DNA of 64,000 nt from Penelope pileata (Eukaryota; Chordata; Aves; Galliformes; Cracidae): NCBI GenBank assembly GCA_013396635.1, contig WBMW01005662.1:1-64000 (forward strand), given 5' to 3'. The translations under genes were made by a program, and so were the position numbers. This document shows positions 36,409-49,864 of the stretch, piece after piece. Positions within the stretch are counted from its first letter, which is position 1, and the number at the start of each line of letters is the position of its first letter. The notes under the pieces are model-generated. The model searched no databases. It was given only the letters and a program-made list of their open reading frames with translations, and was not told where the DNA came from.

Positions 36409-36434
36409 ACATTAAATATTTAAATATTTAATGT
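36409..36434. repeat. perfect 26-bp AT palindrome
   Basis: The 26 bases are exactly self-complementary with no spacer; the core is ATATTTAAATAT. It could extrude as a cruciform. No adjacent mobile element boundary is visible. Confidence 0.95.
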
Positions 36435-37462
36435 AATGTTTACAAGAAACTAGATGAATTTGGGGCTTTCTAAGCCAAGTGTCGTGTAAATCTTTTTATT
36501 TAATTCTGTTATTTGATCATTTTTTCTAGTTAGTAGGATGAGGACTTTGACTCAGGATAAAGTCTATTGTGCTTTGTGTGTTCAGTGTTTCTTTAATAAG
36601 GCTGGTTATCTGCTCTCTGGTGCATTGAGTGAACCTATCCAGACTGAAGTCTTGAATAGATGTGTAGGACCAGAGGAAGAATCAAAATAAGTGAAATGAT
36701 CAGAAAAAATCTGTTGTTGTGAAACCATGTTGTTGACGGTAAAATGCACAGGGTATGGAATTTGAACTGGTTAATGATAGCTGCAATTAAATTTGGTGCA
36801 CAAGTCTTACTGCATTGTCACAGCAACTTGGCACAGATTTGCACAGATCTCTTAAGCCAGCGACAGGCCCTGTTATGTTTTCAGACCACGGTTTTTGAGA
36901 CATAAAGGGCCTCAAGGGCAAGAATGTGTGGTGCATTGAGATTGCTTTTTGTGACTGCTGTGGGATGAAAGAGCCCTAAAGCCAGCAGAACTGGAGCTCC
37001 CCAAGGAGGATTCCACGCAGGGCAAGGGCAGAAGAGCATAATGTCGTTCTGGTCCCTGAGAGCCATACTGAGTGGTGCTGAAGGCTTTTTTTTTAATAGC
37101 CCAGGGTTTTATCTGATAAGTACGTGACCTGAAGATTTTGTCACCGCTAAGTTTTTTCCTACAGCGTTCCACAGACTTGTGTTGGGTGCTGTGCAGCAGG
37201 ACCAGTTCAATGGATCTTCTGGGCCTGGGTTAACTGAGCCTTTCAGAAAGAAAACAGTGTAATGCCAGAGAACTACAAGTAACTGTTTGTAGTCTGAGTT
37301 CTAAGCCTTAGAGTTGCAAGCCTGAAGGGCTGGTGATTTCCTTGTTCGCAGTGGCTGTGAGTAAAGTGACTGAGAGAAACTGAGTAAAACTGCAACTTCA
37401 GTTGATGAAAGGTATAGAATTTTTCATGAACTTAGTAAAGAAATGACTTATCTCACCTAATG

Positions 37463-37495
37463 TAGAGCATGCAGAGCATGTATAGCATGTAGAGC
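37463..37495 (+). repeat. short 9-bp tandem repeat
   Basis: About 3.7 copies of a unit like TAGAGCATG with single-base changes (CAGAGCATG, TATAGCATG). Confidence 0.85.
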
Positions 37496-40332
37496 TTTTT
37501 CCACCTGTTCTGAATAGAATGTGTTGCAGAGCTCTGGCATACCGTCAGAAAGGAGGCACAGTGCTAGCGAGTCTGGTCTGCCCTAAGACAGCGTACCAAC
37601 ATAGCTGATCATCTGCTGACTTTTTCAGACTATGGGAAAATCTTTAGGGGAGATGAGCCTTAGGTGATAAACAAAAGTCATGGGCTGCAAAGAACAGAGG
37701 AGCTGTGAAAATTAAACCTAATCTGAGACAGAACACCAGGCTTCAATCTACTATATAATAATTTGTTTGTTTGTTTTGTTTTCCCCTTGGATATAATCAT
37801 GAGAGACGGGAATGACCTGGCATTCTAACATCAGTGCTATGATGTACAGGAAAAATGAGTATTTGGATATCATCCAGAAGAAAAGATATTTATTTTTTCA
37901 TATACATGCACACTGTCACAGTATTTTAAAATCCACATGGATGAAATCTTTATTTGCAGTGTTTTCTAAATCTTCCTGCGTGAATTACATACCTGGGGTT
38001 TTGTTTATTTTTTTACTTGGTACTGAGAGATCTTCACAGCTCTTAACATTTTTACTTGTGGGTAGTTGCATTGAATTATTAGAACGGAATTCAGTGCTGA
38101 AGAGTAATGCTTGAGGATGTCATGCATGAGAATAGGCCAAGAGATTAATGTGATTTTAGGTGTCCACAGAAGGCAGTTATCTGTTATGCTCTGTTAAAAT
38201 GATAAACTGTAACCAAACTCATCTAGGTTTCTGTATAAAAAAAAGAGAAACAACACACAACAAACACAAAACAACAAACCCAAAAACTCTGAATAACCCC
38301 GTGTAACAGAATTGGAGTACATGATGCAACTCTGTTAGATTAGGTGCGAAGCCAGGTATGGTATAGTTCTTACTCATTCCATTTTGGCAGTTTTCTCATG
38401 GTCTGTTACAGTGTGACAATGCCTAGAACTACAAGTAAAGTTTTATGTTAGAAATGGAACACAATGGCACTGTAAATATTAAAGAAAAAAAACACAGAAA
38501 AGGAAGTGCGTGGGTTCTAAATTGCATTTTGTTCATGGTGAATGTGGCGTTTTCAGTGTAGGGGAATTACACAGCTTCATAATGAAATATTCTGTGCAGG
38601 TGTAACTGTTCTTTTGTATGCAAGCACGTTATGCTAAAAGATGTTGTTTTAAACTGCAAATGCCGAGCAGTTGTTGGAACTTCGTAGGAAGTGCCAGATT
38701 TTCTTACTAAGGCCCCTCGTTCTGCTCTCTTGTGCCTGTGCATTATGATCTCTAATTACATTGTTTCACACTATTTTTTCCTGCCTCATTCAGTTAACAG
38801 GATGGGCGGTGCTCAGGAATTGAGTAGCTGCTTGATATTTTAATCCTTATCGTTCAGTTAGCAGCCCCTGCCTTATTTACTGCACACCATTTGAGTCTCC
38901 AAAGAATACATAATTATTCATTCCCTTATAGCCTTTTCTAAGGTGCCTGACTGAACTATTTTTATCCATTCAATTGTATTTCATGTGCATTTTCTGGTCA
39001 ATGCCTGTAACGTCATTTTATACACTACATGAAATAAGTACGTGTGCGCACAGCATGGCTGTGTGCACGCATACACAGCGTGCATATAGAAGTATATATA
39101 TACACACACCTTTAAAAGAGAATTTTGATAACCATTCTCTTTTGGAATGGAACTTTCAGAATGGAAGCGGAGTGTCTGTGACATGCTTTAAAATAGTCTT
39201 TTGTGGGGGTGCTGGAAGTAAATATACTGCAAATGAGCAACTGAAGACATCAATTCACATAACTTGAGTCATTCTCATGTGTACCTGTCTTTTCTGATGG
39301 TCTTCAGCTTCAAGTGTATCCTGCAGGTCAGTCAAGTGTTTGGTTTATTTAAAAGCAGGCTACTCTCCTTGTGGGAGAGGATTGCAAGGAAAACTCATGT
39401 AGGATTTAGAATATAAATTTATGTGAAAAATGGGGAAAAAAATGAGGGTAGTTGAACACTGTAGCAGATTGCCCAGATAGGTTTGGATCTTTGTAGATTT
39501 TTAAAACCCAACAGGACATGTTCCTGAGTAATCAGCTCTGCTTGGCTCTGCTTGGAGCAGGAAGCAGGAATAGAGGATCTCTAGAGCTCCCTTCAAGCCT
39601 CAGCTGTTATGCAATTTCTGCAGTACAAAATACCACTGTAACTGTGGTGTACATATGTCATGCTTGTTTTCTTCATGGGTCTTCTACACTAAAACACTAG
39701 TAAAATATTTGTGTGAAATTGCCTCTTAGTTAGCAGTCTGTCTCATCAGTCCCGTGAACAGTAGTTCAGCTATTCTCAGCAAAAGTTTTAGAAACTTTTG
39801 TCTATCAGTGTTTCTGTTATGCTAGTACTACTTTCTAGAAGATTGCAGTGAATTATATATACATTTATAATTGATCAAACCATTGTGGACATGATCCTTT
39901 TTGAGTCAAAAATCACAGTGGACAATCCTTGGTGTCAGTGATCAGTTACTTGGATCTCAATCCCATGGCTGACATTTCTTGCAAACAATGGATTCTAGAA
40001 AGAGCTTAGAATTTCTTTATCACTGACTTGTAAGTTTTAATACTGTCATCGATGAGTCATGGCCATAACTGTAAACATTTTCTATAATGTTCTTCTGTTC
40101 GAAATAATTTAAGATTGCTACAAAACAACCAAGACTTTTCCCATTGCTCATGTGCATACTTCAACTAAGAATAGAAGGTGGTAAGTGAAAGATGGTGCAT
40201 GTAAAATCTTTATTGCAGTTGAAACATATCTGTCCGCTGCTGGTAAATGGGAGGATAACAATTCTTTTTGAAAAAATGCCCCACTCAATTGAAATAGATT
40301 TTATTCCTAATGTAACTTCTTTTCTATTGCAG

Positions 40333-40364
40333 AAGGAGTTGAGCCTTCCAAGAAGAGGAAGTCT
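40333..40364 (+). CDS. candidate 32-nt microexon encoding a basic motif
   Basis: Both splice signals are near consensus: acceptor CTTTTCTATTGCAG and donor TCT/GTAAGTATC. If the first two bases complete a codon, the rest reads GVEPSKKRKS, containing the basic cluster KKRK that resembles a nuclear localisation signal, and the exon ends in phase 0. The start phase would need an upstream exon ending after one base, unlike the phase-0 candidates at 18 and 19 kb. It may be a microexon of the same gene, part of another, or chance. Confidence 0.3.
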
Positions 40365-43300
40365 GTAAGTATCTGAAGTTTCTTCTGTTGTGCTCCCAGT
40401 GCAGTATGTATTTTGACAATTCTCGAGAAGGCTATTTTTCTTTTCAGGGGAGATAAAATGAAGGTTAAATGTGACCATTGGTTCCCAGAGAAATGGAGAT
40501 GGTGAATGAAGATCTTTGGGTTGTGCAGTAACCTTTTTTATGCCTGTCCTCCTCTCCTAGAGAAGTTCTTGTGAGATTTTTCCAAATTGACATAGATCTC
40601 ATGTTGAAGCTTTTATTTTGTATTGAATGTTTCTGTAGCTAAAATCAAGGAAGAAACTTAGTTTCTTCATGAATAATATGAATGGAACTTGACAAGTAAG
40701 TAGAACTGTTTCCATGTGAAATTTTATGATAAGATCTGTGTATAAAATGGAACAAAGAATAGATCAGTGCTATTAAACATATGGGATTGTTAAGCTAGTG
40801 TTTGATTAGTGGATGTAAAAATTGTGTATTTTTGTACGAATTGTTACTGAATTATGAACTTGGATACTGTGGTTTAGTTGCTCTTTGTATGGGTTTCGGT
40901 AGCTTGTCTTTCTTCCTCTGATATTTTTGAGTTTGGTTTTAAAGCCTGCTTTATTTTGTGTTGTGTAGTAGTAGTTAATTAAGAAGATATTGGGATAAGA
41001 ATGTACCAAAATATCTTAATCTCTGGTTACTACTTTGCAAAAACAGCTTAGGACTGTGGTGTTATCTGTGTACTCAAATAAGGTCCTGTTAGTGATGACA
41101 TAGTTTGAATAAACCCGTAAGCCCTTGTACAAAAAAGCCACAGCTTTTTGGTTTTATTTTTATATATTTGTTTTCAGCTTGATGGTTCTATATACATGAA
41201 TAACTGGAACACTACTTGCTGGGAAGGTACGGATTATGGGATGTCTGCAGACTTGTACAAGGCTTTTCTATTTTAGGTTTTGGCAGGAGTCTTATACTAA
41301 ATAGTAAGCAAAACAATTAAGAAATGCCACTAAATTATGAAACTAATTCTATATAAAGTATTTGTTATTGCACTGATAAAGAGAAAAACAGTTAAGGAAA
41401 ACAATCTTTAATGACTTTTGGAGGCTTTAAATAAACCCAGAAATGTTCTGTGAGCAAAAGATACTGGCTCTGAAGTTAATGATTAAACTCCTGTTGATTT
41501 CAGCCAGGGCAGAAAGTGGCTTTACAAGCTCTTTTTCTAATGTATAGCCCTGACCTTGCTTACTCTTGCTATGTTTCATGTTGAATATTATTAAGATATT
41601 TTTCTCCAGGTTTGAGAAACGGTTGCAAAGCAATCACCTCAATTGCATTCATACACATATTTTTTCATAGCTGATCATTGAGATGTAAGTGCTGATTCTG
41701 TAATGTTGCTGAGATTTTAGTAAAATGTAGTAAAGGAATAGCTGATTGTCAGCATAATCGTATCTGGATGTTAAAATAGTTTAAAATACCATCTGCAGAA
41801 TCCTAACCATCTTTATTACTGCTTTCTTAGTTAACCGGGCTCATGGTACTGAGGTTACCAATTGTTGTAGCATCAGAAGTTGTGTGTTGGTCGCTTTGGC
41901 TCCTCTGTTTGTGTATCATATGCACATTGATATGAAGACTTAATTTCAAAATATGAGACATCCTATGATTTTATTGCTATTAAGATCTGGAGGACTTCGA
42001 TACTTCTGTATAGGTGCATTGTTTTGTCTTCTAAAACTTAAGAGCTGATGGTATGCCAAGGACACAGCTTTCTAGGCAAGGTTTTGACAGCTGGCTGAGG
42101 CTCAAGAAGAGAAACTTGGAAAACAAGATACAGATTGTTGAACAATTTTACTCTGTTTATGTCTTTTGTCTTTTCTGAAGTCATCCACTGTTTTATGGCA
42201 CAGTCTGGTGGAAAAATATGAAGGAATGATGCATGGGGAAAGGTTTCTTGCTTATGGCTCACCATGTGTATGTCTCAGAAAACTAGTGCATGAGACACTT
42301 TTTCTTTTAGATGTGTTGCATTATTTTTATACTTACTTCAGACAGACTGCCATCTGGATCACACACAACTGTTTCCATATGTATGCAGATAATCATAAAT
42401 GCAATTTCTATGGCAAATATAAAGGCTTTATTAGATCTGATTCCAGATCTAGGGAGCAGGTGTGGTAAAATGTAGTAATAGGGAAAGGCAGATATTTGGG
42501 AGGAAGCACAAGTTGAAATACATGTTCTGTGACTCATACAGAGCACCAGCCTTTCTCTACCTATTCTGCTGAACCAGCCAGTGCTCTAACTTCAGCAATG
42601 TACACAACTTGATGCCAGGAGCAGTACTCAGGTTGCCTTTATTAAGTTGATGCAGTGAAAAAAGGTGATGCTGACTTCCTGCCAGCAAAACAATAAGCAG
42701 AGGAGTCTATTTATGCAGTAGCAATTAGCTCTGAGTTCTTCAGCGGTGGCATTTGTTCTAGCACAATGTGTAATTGCTGCCAGTTGGCAGTGCTTATTCA
42801 CTTCCTAAACCTCACCTGCCATTCATCTGCTAGGGTATCTTGGTTGTGCTTTTGGGCACATATGTTCTTGCCATATGTGGAGCTATTCCACCTTGCTGCT
42901 GACCTTTTGAGCTAGTTTTGTGGCTGTTGGTCTACAGACCCAACTGGCTTCACTGAAAAAACATACCGTCTGTTTTCACTACCTATTTACAGGACTATTG
43001 CTCAGCCCTATATAGACTCTTCTCTGGTATCCCAACAGCTTTCATACTTTTTTTAACACAAGATTCAGCCACTATAGGGGCAGAGGTAGTGTGAAACTCC
43101 TTTTCCTGATTTTAAAATGGAAGACTACAGGCTAAGGGCATGTTGGTGCCAGAAGTCGAGATTTTAGAGAGGCTGGAGGAGGAGGAGGTGTGCAGTGTGT
43201 TCTAGGTGAACTCTGGAAGAGGACTATGTCAGAAAGTGGAGGAAGCTTGGAGAGGAAGAAGGCTTAACATCTCCACTTCTCCCCACATTGTCACTATTTC

Positions 43301-44367
43301 AGTTACCTTGTTGTGGAACAATTCAGTTACAGGCTGTGACTCTGAGGCCTCATTTTGGATCTTATGAAATCAATTGAACTTTGTGGGACTCCTACAGTTC
43401 AACTCAATTTCGATTTTACATATACAGCAACTCCTCAAGAAGGAATAGGAGACAAAAGCTCATTAAAAGGTTAATTAACGGTAGCATAGTTGACATAAAC
43501 TGCAGTAAGTGATGCTGTTACAGAAAGATGTGGTATTCTCTGTGCTCAGATTACTCTCTGGTTGTGCAGGTATAAACGCTTGTATAAACACAGGCAGAAC
43601 TGACCCAGACTGCAGTTAGCTTTATGTGGGTTCCTCTGGTGTGTTTGTGTAGCTTCCTGACAGAAGGATATGGTGGTGTGGAGGCAGAATGAACGTCTCT
43701 GACCTTTCGTTAGTGCTCTCCGTAGCAGCAAAGCTGAATTTATTCAGCCTTTACTGGATTGTAAACCTGTGTAGCTCTTCCTATCCCACTTTGCAACTCT
43801 ATCAGAATGTTATATAAAATATATCTCTGCACACTGCTGCTACAGAGATGGTTTATTTATATGCTACTAAGGCATTTTTATTAATTTGTTTTTACCAAAT
43901 TTCCAAATAGCAAGGCAAGCATTTGTGCTTAGTGTTGAGCCAGACCCAGAAATACAAGTTTAAGTGTTGCTAATGTCTTTGTGTGAAGTATGCAGATCCT
44001 CTGATGAACCATGGAATTGCTGTTCGCATCTAAAAATCACAGTCCTTTACGCATTCAATAATGGAGTGGGTAGTCTCTGTATTGTGGTAAAAAGTGAGTT
44101 TCCATCCCTGAATTTAAGGCATCAGCATGCTCTTATCCTCATTTGTTTCCTTTCCTTACAGAATAGAGCAAAATGAGAGCTACAGACAGAAATAAGGCAT
44201 GAACTCAAAGGTTGGAGCACGCTAGTTACCCTCTGTTTAAATTACATATGTTCTGGTTTAAAATGCCTTTCTTCTAAAAATGAATTGACAATGGGCTTCA
44301 GAAAAAGTCACACTTAAATAGAGTTAAGAGAGTAGGTAGAGGAGGTTCCATGTTTCCTTTGAGCCTG

Positions 44368-44862
44368 AGCCAGGGGCCCCCAGCACAAGAAGGATGTGGA
44401 GCTGTTGGAGTGGCTCCAGAGGAGGGACACGGAGATGACCAAAGAGCTGGGGCCTCACCTATGAAGAAAGGTTGAAGGAGTTGGGCTTGTTCAGTTTGAA
44501 CAAGAGAAGGCTCCTGGGAGATCTCACTGTGGCCTTCCTGTACATGGAGGGAGCTTACAAGCAGGAGGGGGACAGACTTTTTGTGTGGGCGGATAGTGAT
44601 AGGACAAAGGGGAATGGCTTTAAATTAAAAGGGGAAATTTAGGTTAGATGTGAGGAAGAAATTCTTTACTCAGAGGGCGGTGAGGCACTGGCACAGCTGC
44701 CCAGAGCAGCTGTGGGTGCCCCATCCCTGAAGGTGTTCAAGGCCGGGTTGGATGGGCTCTGAGCAGCCTGATCTGGAGGGTGGCAGCCCTGCCCACAGCA
44801 GGGGGTTGGGACTGGATGAGCTTTAAGGTCCTTTCTAACCTAAGCCATTCTATGATATGATT
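44368..44862 (+). mobile_element. CR1 LINE 3' fragment
   Basis: Plus-strand CR1 from GGGGCCCCCAGCACAAGAA-like sequence through the ORF2 C-terminal coding remnant to the tail CCATTCTATGATATGATTC. 5'-truncated; about 495 bp. Confidence 0.94.
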
Positions 44863-47291
44863 CAGTAGTTCACCTGACACAGAAATAAAATATGTGGTTT
44901 TTCCAGACTAAGTGGGTTCTTGTTCGTTATGTTTTGCTTAATCTGTCAGAGATACTTCAGCTTAATTCAGAGCTAGGTAATTTTAATGTATTTTTGCTGT
45001 GCATATCCATCTCCTGACATTTCTGAAAATAAGTAATTCTGAAATGTGGACTCTCATTCAATTGCAGCAATTATATAATCTACTTGCACCTGTGGAAATG
45101 TCAGAGTTGGTCACATAAAACTCGTTAACGTGTAACAGTGAAGCAGCTGATATCCTTGGATAACAACATAAAAGAAGTGTTAGCTGAGAATTCAAGAAAA
45201 ACACTAGCTAGAACCATTGCCTGCTTAAGGGCTTAATCAAACAAGTTTTGAGAAAGTTAATAACTTGAGACAGTTTTAATGACAAACTTCGATGGTCAGT
45301 TAACCTCAGGGAAAAAGGAGGAATGTGTACTTGAGCGAAGTGGAATGGAGTAATATAAATAATGCCAACCATATGTCAAAAAAACCCAACAACCTATAAG
45401 TACGTATATGACCTGTGATAACAAAAAGTGTTTGGACCAGATACCAAAGCATCCAAAGGGAAAGCTCAGAAGTTGAATACATTGATTGTACAGCCCCAAC
45501 ACTTTCCCACTATCTTCCTCAACGTTTTTATCTCCCTAACTGCATAGGCTGCTTTGTGGCTTGAAGGACACAACTGTCAAAGTCAGCCAAAGAAATTAAT
45601 TCAGACTGAAGAATTTAAGTCACAACACAAACAGAAGACCCCAAGTGCTCCAAAACATGTAAAAAAAGATCATTACTTCTTTTGTGTTGTGCATGTGTGT
45701 CTCAGGACCTGTGCATTTTTCTTACGTATGCAGCTTTGCAGCTTTTTTCATTGGGTTTGTTTTTGCAGAAAGGCAATGTTGTGCTGAAGGTGCTCATGTA
45801 CCTCAGTTGCAAAGCGCAGAAATTTAGATGTGATTAATTGTAGCTGAGGACAGAATCTTCATTTAAAGATTTGTAAATGTTTGATGGTTAGTGCTGGATA
45901 CTGTCTAAACAAATTCAGGCAGATAGTTATAATTAATTTTGGAGGAGCAAAGTATTTTCCATGTTAATTATGAAAGCTAGTCAAAATGCAGTCTTGAGGT
46001 ATGAAAGATATTGAAAACTTGTATTCTTAATTAATACAAATACTCCCAGTTTATGAATGTTTTGGTGCGTGTTTCATGTTTTTTTTCTCTCAAAGTGCAG
46101 AATCTCTGCAATCTGGTGCTTACTGGGAAAAATTGAGCATCTTGAAGTAATTCGCAATATCCTATCAAAATTATTACAGGATTATAACACTGTTGTGTCT
46201 AAATCTGCACAATGGCTTCTTCATGCTGCAAAACAGCGCAGAACTGGAAATCTGTTTTTCTGTAGCTCTCTTGGTTAGATAGTTTGCTGGTGCTGTTTGT
46301 ATTTGTATAGAAATGAAGAAAATGAGGTGGCCTGAGGTGAGCGTTTTGATAAGCAGCATTGTTAACTGATTTAGATCCATTTCTTCTTTGGAGTGTGTGC
46401 TTCTGTAGCAGCGCCTTGTGTATCTTCTGTAAGTAGAGATTTCTACTGCAAACTACTGCGTGCTGATAAAAGACTCCATCTGATGGCCAGTTACGGAATC
46501 TGATGTATCGGAACAATGTGGTGTCTCCAGGGAGTTCCTCTGTGCTCCTCTTAGTGGTGTATCGACCTTTGGCAGGAAGTGCAAGAGGCAAATGGAGTAA
46601 GCAAGAGCACTTGTGAGCCCAGAGGTAGCCTTTTCAGTCTCTTAAACTGGATCGCTTGAATAGCATTGTCAGTACTAGGGTACAGCTTACGCTTAGCTAT
46701 GAATCCTTGCACTCCTGAAGTCCTGCTGCATATGCATCAGCTGGTTTTATCACTCTTTGCCTCTGTGTTAGTCATAGAGTCATTTTGCTGATCTGCAGTA
46801 CGTCCAGAGAAGAGTACCTCCCTTGCATTTGTTTAGCTACATTCATGTTTAGACTTTTGCAAGCATAGTAGCAAAGAAAATTGATTTTTTTGATATTGCA
46901 GTCAATAATAGCTGTTAAATATCAGCAAATAACACAGTGCTGTTAAATTGTACGTCAGAAGCAGAGGGTTTTTCAAGAGGAAGTGGAAGCTATGGGATAG
47001 ACTAGAGAAGATCTTTGGAGTCCTGAAATTAGAACCAGCTTCTTATTTCATTTTTATTTCCATTTTATCCACTTGTTTTCTTCAGCTTCTTCTGAGTTTA
47101 AAGTGAACTGAGATGTTGCTTTGGACTTTCAGATTATTGTGTCATCATTATGCATCTTGTACATTCATAATGAATCTCGGTGTTAGTCATAAAAAGAAAA
47201 CTTGTCACTTTTTCTCTTGAATTATTTAGGAGATTGGTATCACTTTAAATTTGGAAATTGGAGTATGTTACTCACTGTTGCTGGGTAATGG
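44863..47291. other. single-copy stretch
   Basis: No repeat family recognised. A minus-strand frame of 130 codons at 46199-46591 has no ATG and no domain I can name; see rejected items. Confidence 0.4.
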
Positions 47292-47863
47292 ACCTCTGTG
47301 GTGGTTTCATACCAATGGCCAGCTGGACTCCACCACACTGCTTTAACTGGCCGTCCTCGAAGAACCGAGGGGCTATGATGGGGGAAAAAAAAAAGCTCAA
47401 GGGTTGAGATAAAGATAGCTTAAGGGAAAAAGAATAAGAACAAAGGCTGCACAGAAACAAAAGGGGAAAGGTATTCTTTCCATCAGCATGCAATGTTTGG
47501 CCACATCTTGAGGAGGAGGGCCTCAGTGCACATAGCAGATGTTTGGGGAAGACAAGAGGCTTTCATAACGAGAGCCTCCTTCTTTTTTCACCTTCTTAGC
47601 CTTTATTGCTGAGTATGACATCACGCAGTATGGGATATGTCTTTGGTTGCTTTAGGACAGCTGCACTGGTGATGTCCCCTCCTCACCTTTTGCCCACCCC
47701 CAGACTCTTGGCTTTGGAGCAAACCTGAGTGCTGTGCCAGCATGTCTCAGCAATAGCCCCAGCACAGGTGTGGTATCAGCGCTGTTCTAGCTGCAGGTGC
47801 AGAGCTCAGCAGTGTATGGGCAGCTGGGGAAAGTGAACTCACAGCCAGGCCTGGTACAACCTC
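47292..47863. repeat. 5-bp target-site duplication (ACCTC) around the solo LTR
   Basis: ACCTC directly precedes and directly follows the TG...CA-bounded LTR, giving base-exact insertion boundaries. Confidence 0.92.
47297..47858 (-). mobile_element. complete solo LTR of an endogenous retrovirus
   Basis: 562 bp with TGT...ACA termini. On plus it begins TGTGGTGGTTTCATACC and ends CCTGGTACA; similarity to avian LTRs (GTTGAGATAAAG, GGACAGCTG) places the transcription sense on the minus strand. A perfect 5-bp target duplication, ACCTC, flanks it at 47292-47296 and 47859-47863. Five-base duplications are typical of ERVL-like integrations, but family assignment needs a repeat library. No internal viral sequence remains, so it arose by recombination between two LTRs. 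Confidence 0.92.
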
Positions 47864-49864
47864 TCAATTCCAATCTGTATGTCTTTTGCTGGAATGGATA
47901 CTTCCCATAGTCCACGTTTAATTCTTTTAATATTGTACTCTTTAGCATTAGCTGCTATTGACATTCTTTCTACATGTGTTTGTGCTCAGGTAACTCATTT
48001 TCTCCCTTGTGAACAGTACACTGTAGTCAGTATACCGGATGGTGCTCAGGAAGCACGTTTCTATCTTATCTGACAAACTCAGTCGTCATTCAAGGGATTT
48101 TTTTTTCAAGCAAGCCTGATTTTTTGATGCAGGGTCATATGCGGGCAGAACTAAAGAACTCTATCTCCCTCTCTGTTATTGTTTCTATTAGTGCATTTTC
48201 TGAGAGAATATTGTCTCCTAAACACCTCTAAGTTACTTTTTGTAAAGGCGGCTTCCTAAGTGCAGTACAAACTCTTAAGTTTCCAGATACTTAATACTGC
48301 ATTTACCAATACAACGTGTTTCTGTTTAAAGGAGCAAAAATTACTAAGATTCAGATCTTTTGTATGTGACAATGTTTTCATCCTCAGTATTTACCATTTC
48401 CCCAATGTTTCACCTTCCAACTTTCAGCAGTGACTTTTTAAATATCATTTCCAGGTCACTGATGAAAATGATGAATAGTATCGAGCAGACTATAAAATGC
48501 TGTGAACTCATAAAATAATCTCTTTTGTACAAAGGAAATTCTTCCACTGACAATTTTTTTTTTTTTTTGTANNNNNNNNNNNNNNNNNNNNNNNNNNNNN
48601 NTGACAATTTTTTTTTTTTTTTTTTACATCTGTTAATGAACTCTAAATCCACTTAATGTATGCATTACTGTTAATATTCTGATTTTTTAAGGAAAATTCT
48701 GAACAACTAATTCTAGTCTGCCTGGCCAGGATCACTTAGGTATGACATGGAGGACAAGGGTCACGAGATGCTGAGTCCTCGTCACATCTTCTCAGTTTCT
48801 TTTGACTGATGATGAAAAACTGTGTTTTGTACATGGTTTTTTTTCTATGTTTTGAGCCAACTGTTATCACAGCACCATCCTTTTCCCTCCCAGTCTTCCT
48901 TGCTTCAGCCTCCATAAATTTTACACAAGTCTGCTGCCCATTGTTTGTGTTTCCTCATTTTGAAGTTACGTTGGGCTAATGGGAAGAGTAATGGCATGTG
49001 CAACGTGCTGTAGCCTTGTTGCCATTTTCCTGTTGTCAGTGCAGGGTCTTCTGCAAACAAATCCTTTGTGCTGTGCAGAGCACAGGGCTGGTTTTGATGT
49101 AAACAGTACATCCTTTGGCATTTTATTGCTGTTAGTTATGTCCTTAGTTATCAGCAGAGGTCACCGTGTTGAGTCAGCTATTCTTTCACGCACACATTTG
49201 TGTTCCCAGTTCATTTATACCAATATTGTTATTAATCTTTGCATGTTGTCTCTTGTACTCATGTTTTACTAGTGTGTGTGGGTTTTACACAGTGATGTCT
49301 GCTCTTTGCCACTTCTCCCATCATGTGTTAAAGATGGGAATGATCTTATTTACTATGGGTCATCATGTTTCTTTCCAATGAAAGATGTGTATGCTGCTTG
49401 CGAACATTTTTAAGTTTAGTGAAACCTTGTTTCTGGTGAACTCCTGTTCACCTGTTTGTGTGTATGCTGTATGGACACGGTCTTTATGAATACCTACAAA
49501 AAGGGAAGTGATAACACTTTTGGGTGTTTTAAAATTATTCTGTTACATTTAGCGGGCCATATGCTCACTACAGCATTGTCCACTGTCATTTTTTAATCAC
49601 ATAATATTTACAATGCTCAGAACATAAACAAAATGTGTTCAAATTGTGGTTAACTGAAGGACTGATGTCCAGAAAATGAGGCATTCAGATTTGAAACCTT
49701 AATTATGTCACATACTTGCCATCTTGTTCTCTGGGTGCTGTGATGTCTGAGTAACTTAGATTATCACTTGCACCGTTTTTCACCATATGCTGGAGCTCTT
49801 CACAGAGCTCTGAATGCACTGTGCCCTGTTGAAATTCTGTTTCAGATACTTAGGCAAGCTCACC
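47864..49864. other. single-copy stretch containing an assembly gap
   Basis: No gene recognised. A 97-codon plus frame at 48979-49272 is hydrophobic (FLLSVQGLL, LLLVMSLVIS), but its upstream GC/AT composition and lack of splice or promoter context do not support a gene. Confidence 0.4.
48547..48624. other. assembly gap with duplicated flank
   Basis: 30 Ns (48572-48601) separate two copies of CTGACAA/TGACAA followed by a poly-T run. The same short sequence on both sides suggests one locus was written twice and the gap is spurious. Confidence 0.85.

Larger units (their letters stand above)
36435..44367. other. long single-copy AT-rich stretch
   Basis: Nearly 8 kb with no recognised repeat family. 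It includes low-complexity A/C-rich DNA at about 38236-38290 and an alternating purine/pyrimidine tract at about 39092-39108. The only exon candidate is at 40333. Confidence 0.45.

Noticed and set aside
39092..39108. Alternating TA/CA tract as possible Z-DNA regulatory site
   Set aside because: Too short and too common in intron DNA to support.
46199..46591. 130-codon minus-strand frame
   Set aside because: Contains no ATG, no recognised domain and no splice pair; a handful of such runs is expected in 64 kb by chance.
48979..49272. 97-codon hydrophobic plus-strand frame that looks like membrane segments
   Set aside because: T-rich sequence yields Leu/Phe/Val runs automatically; no supporting gene context.
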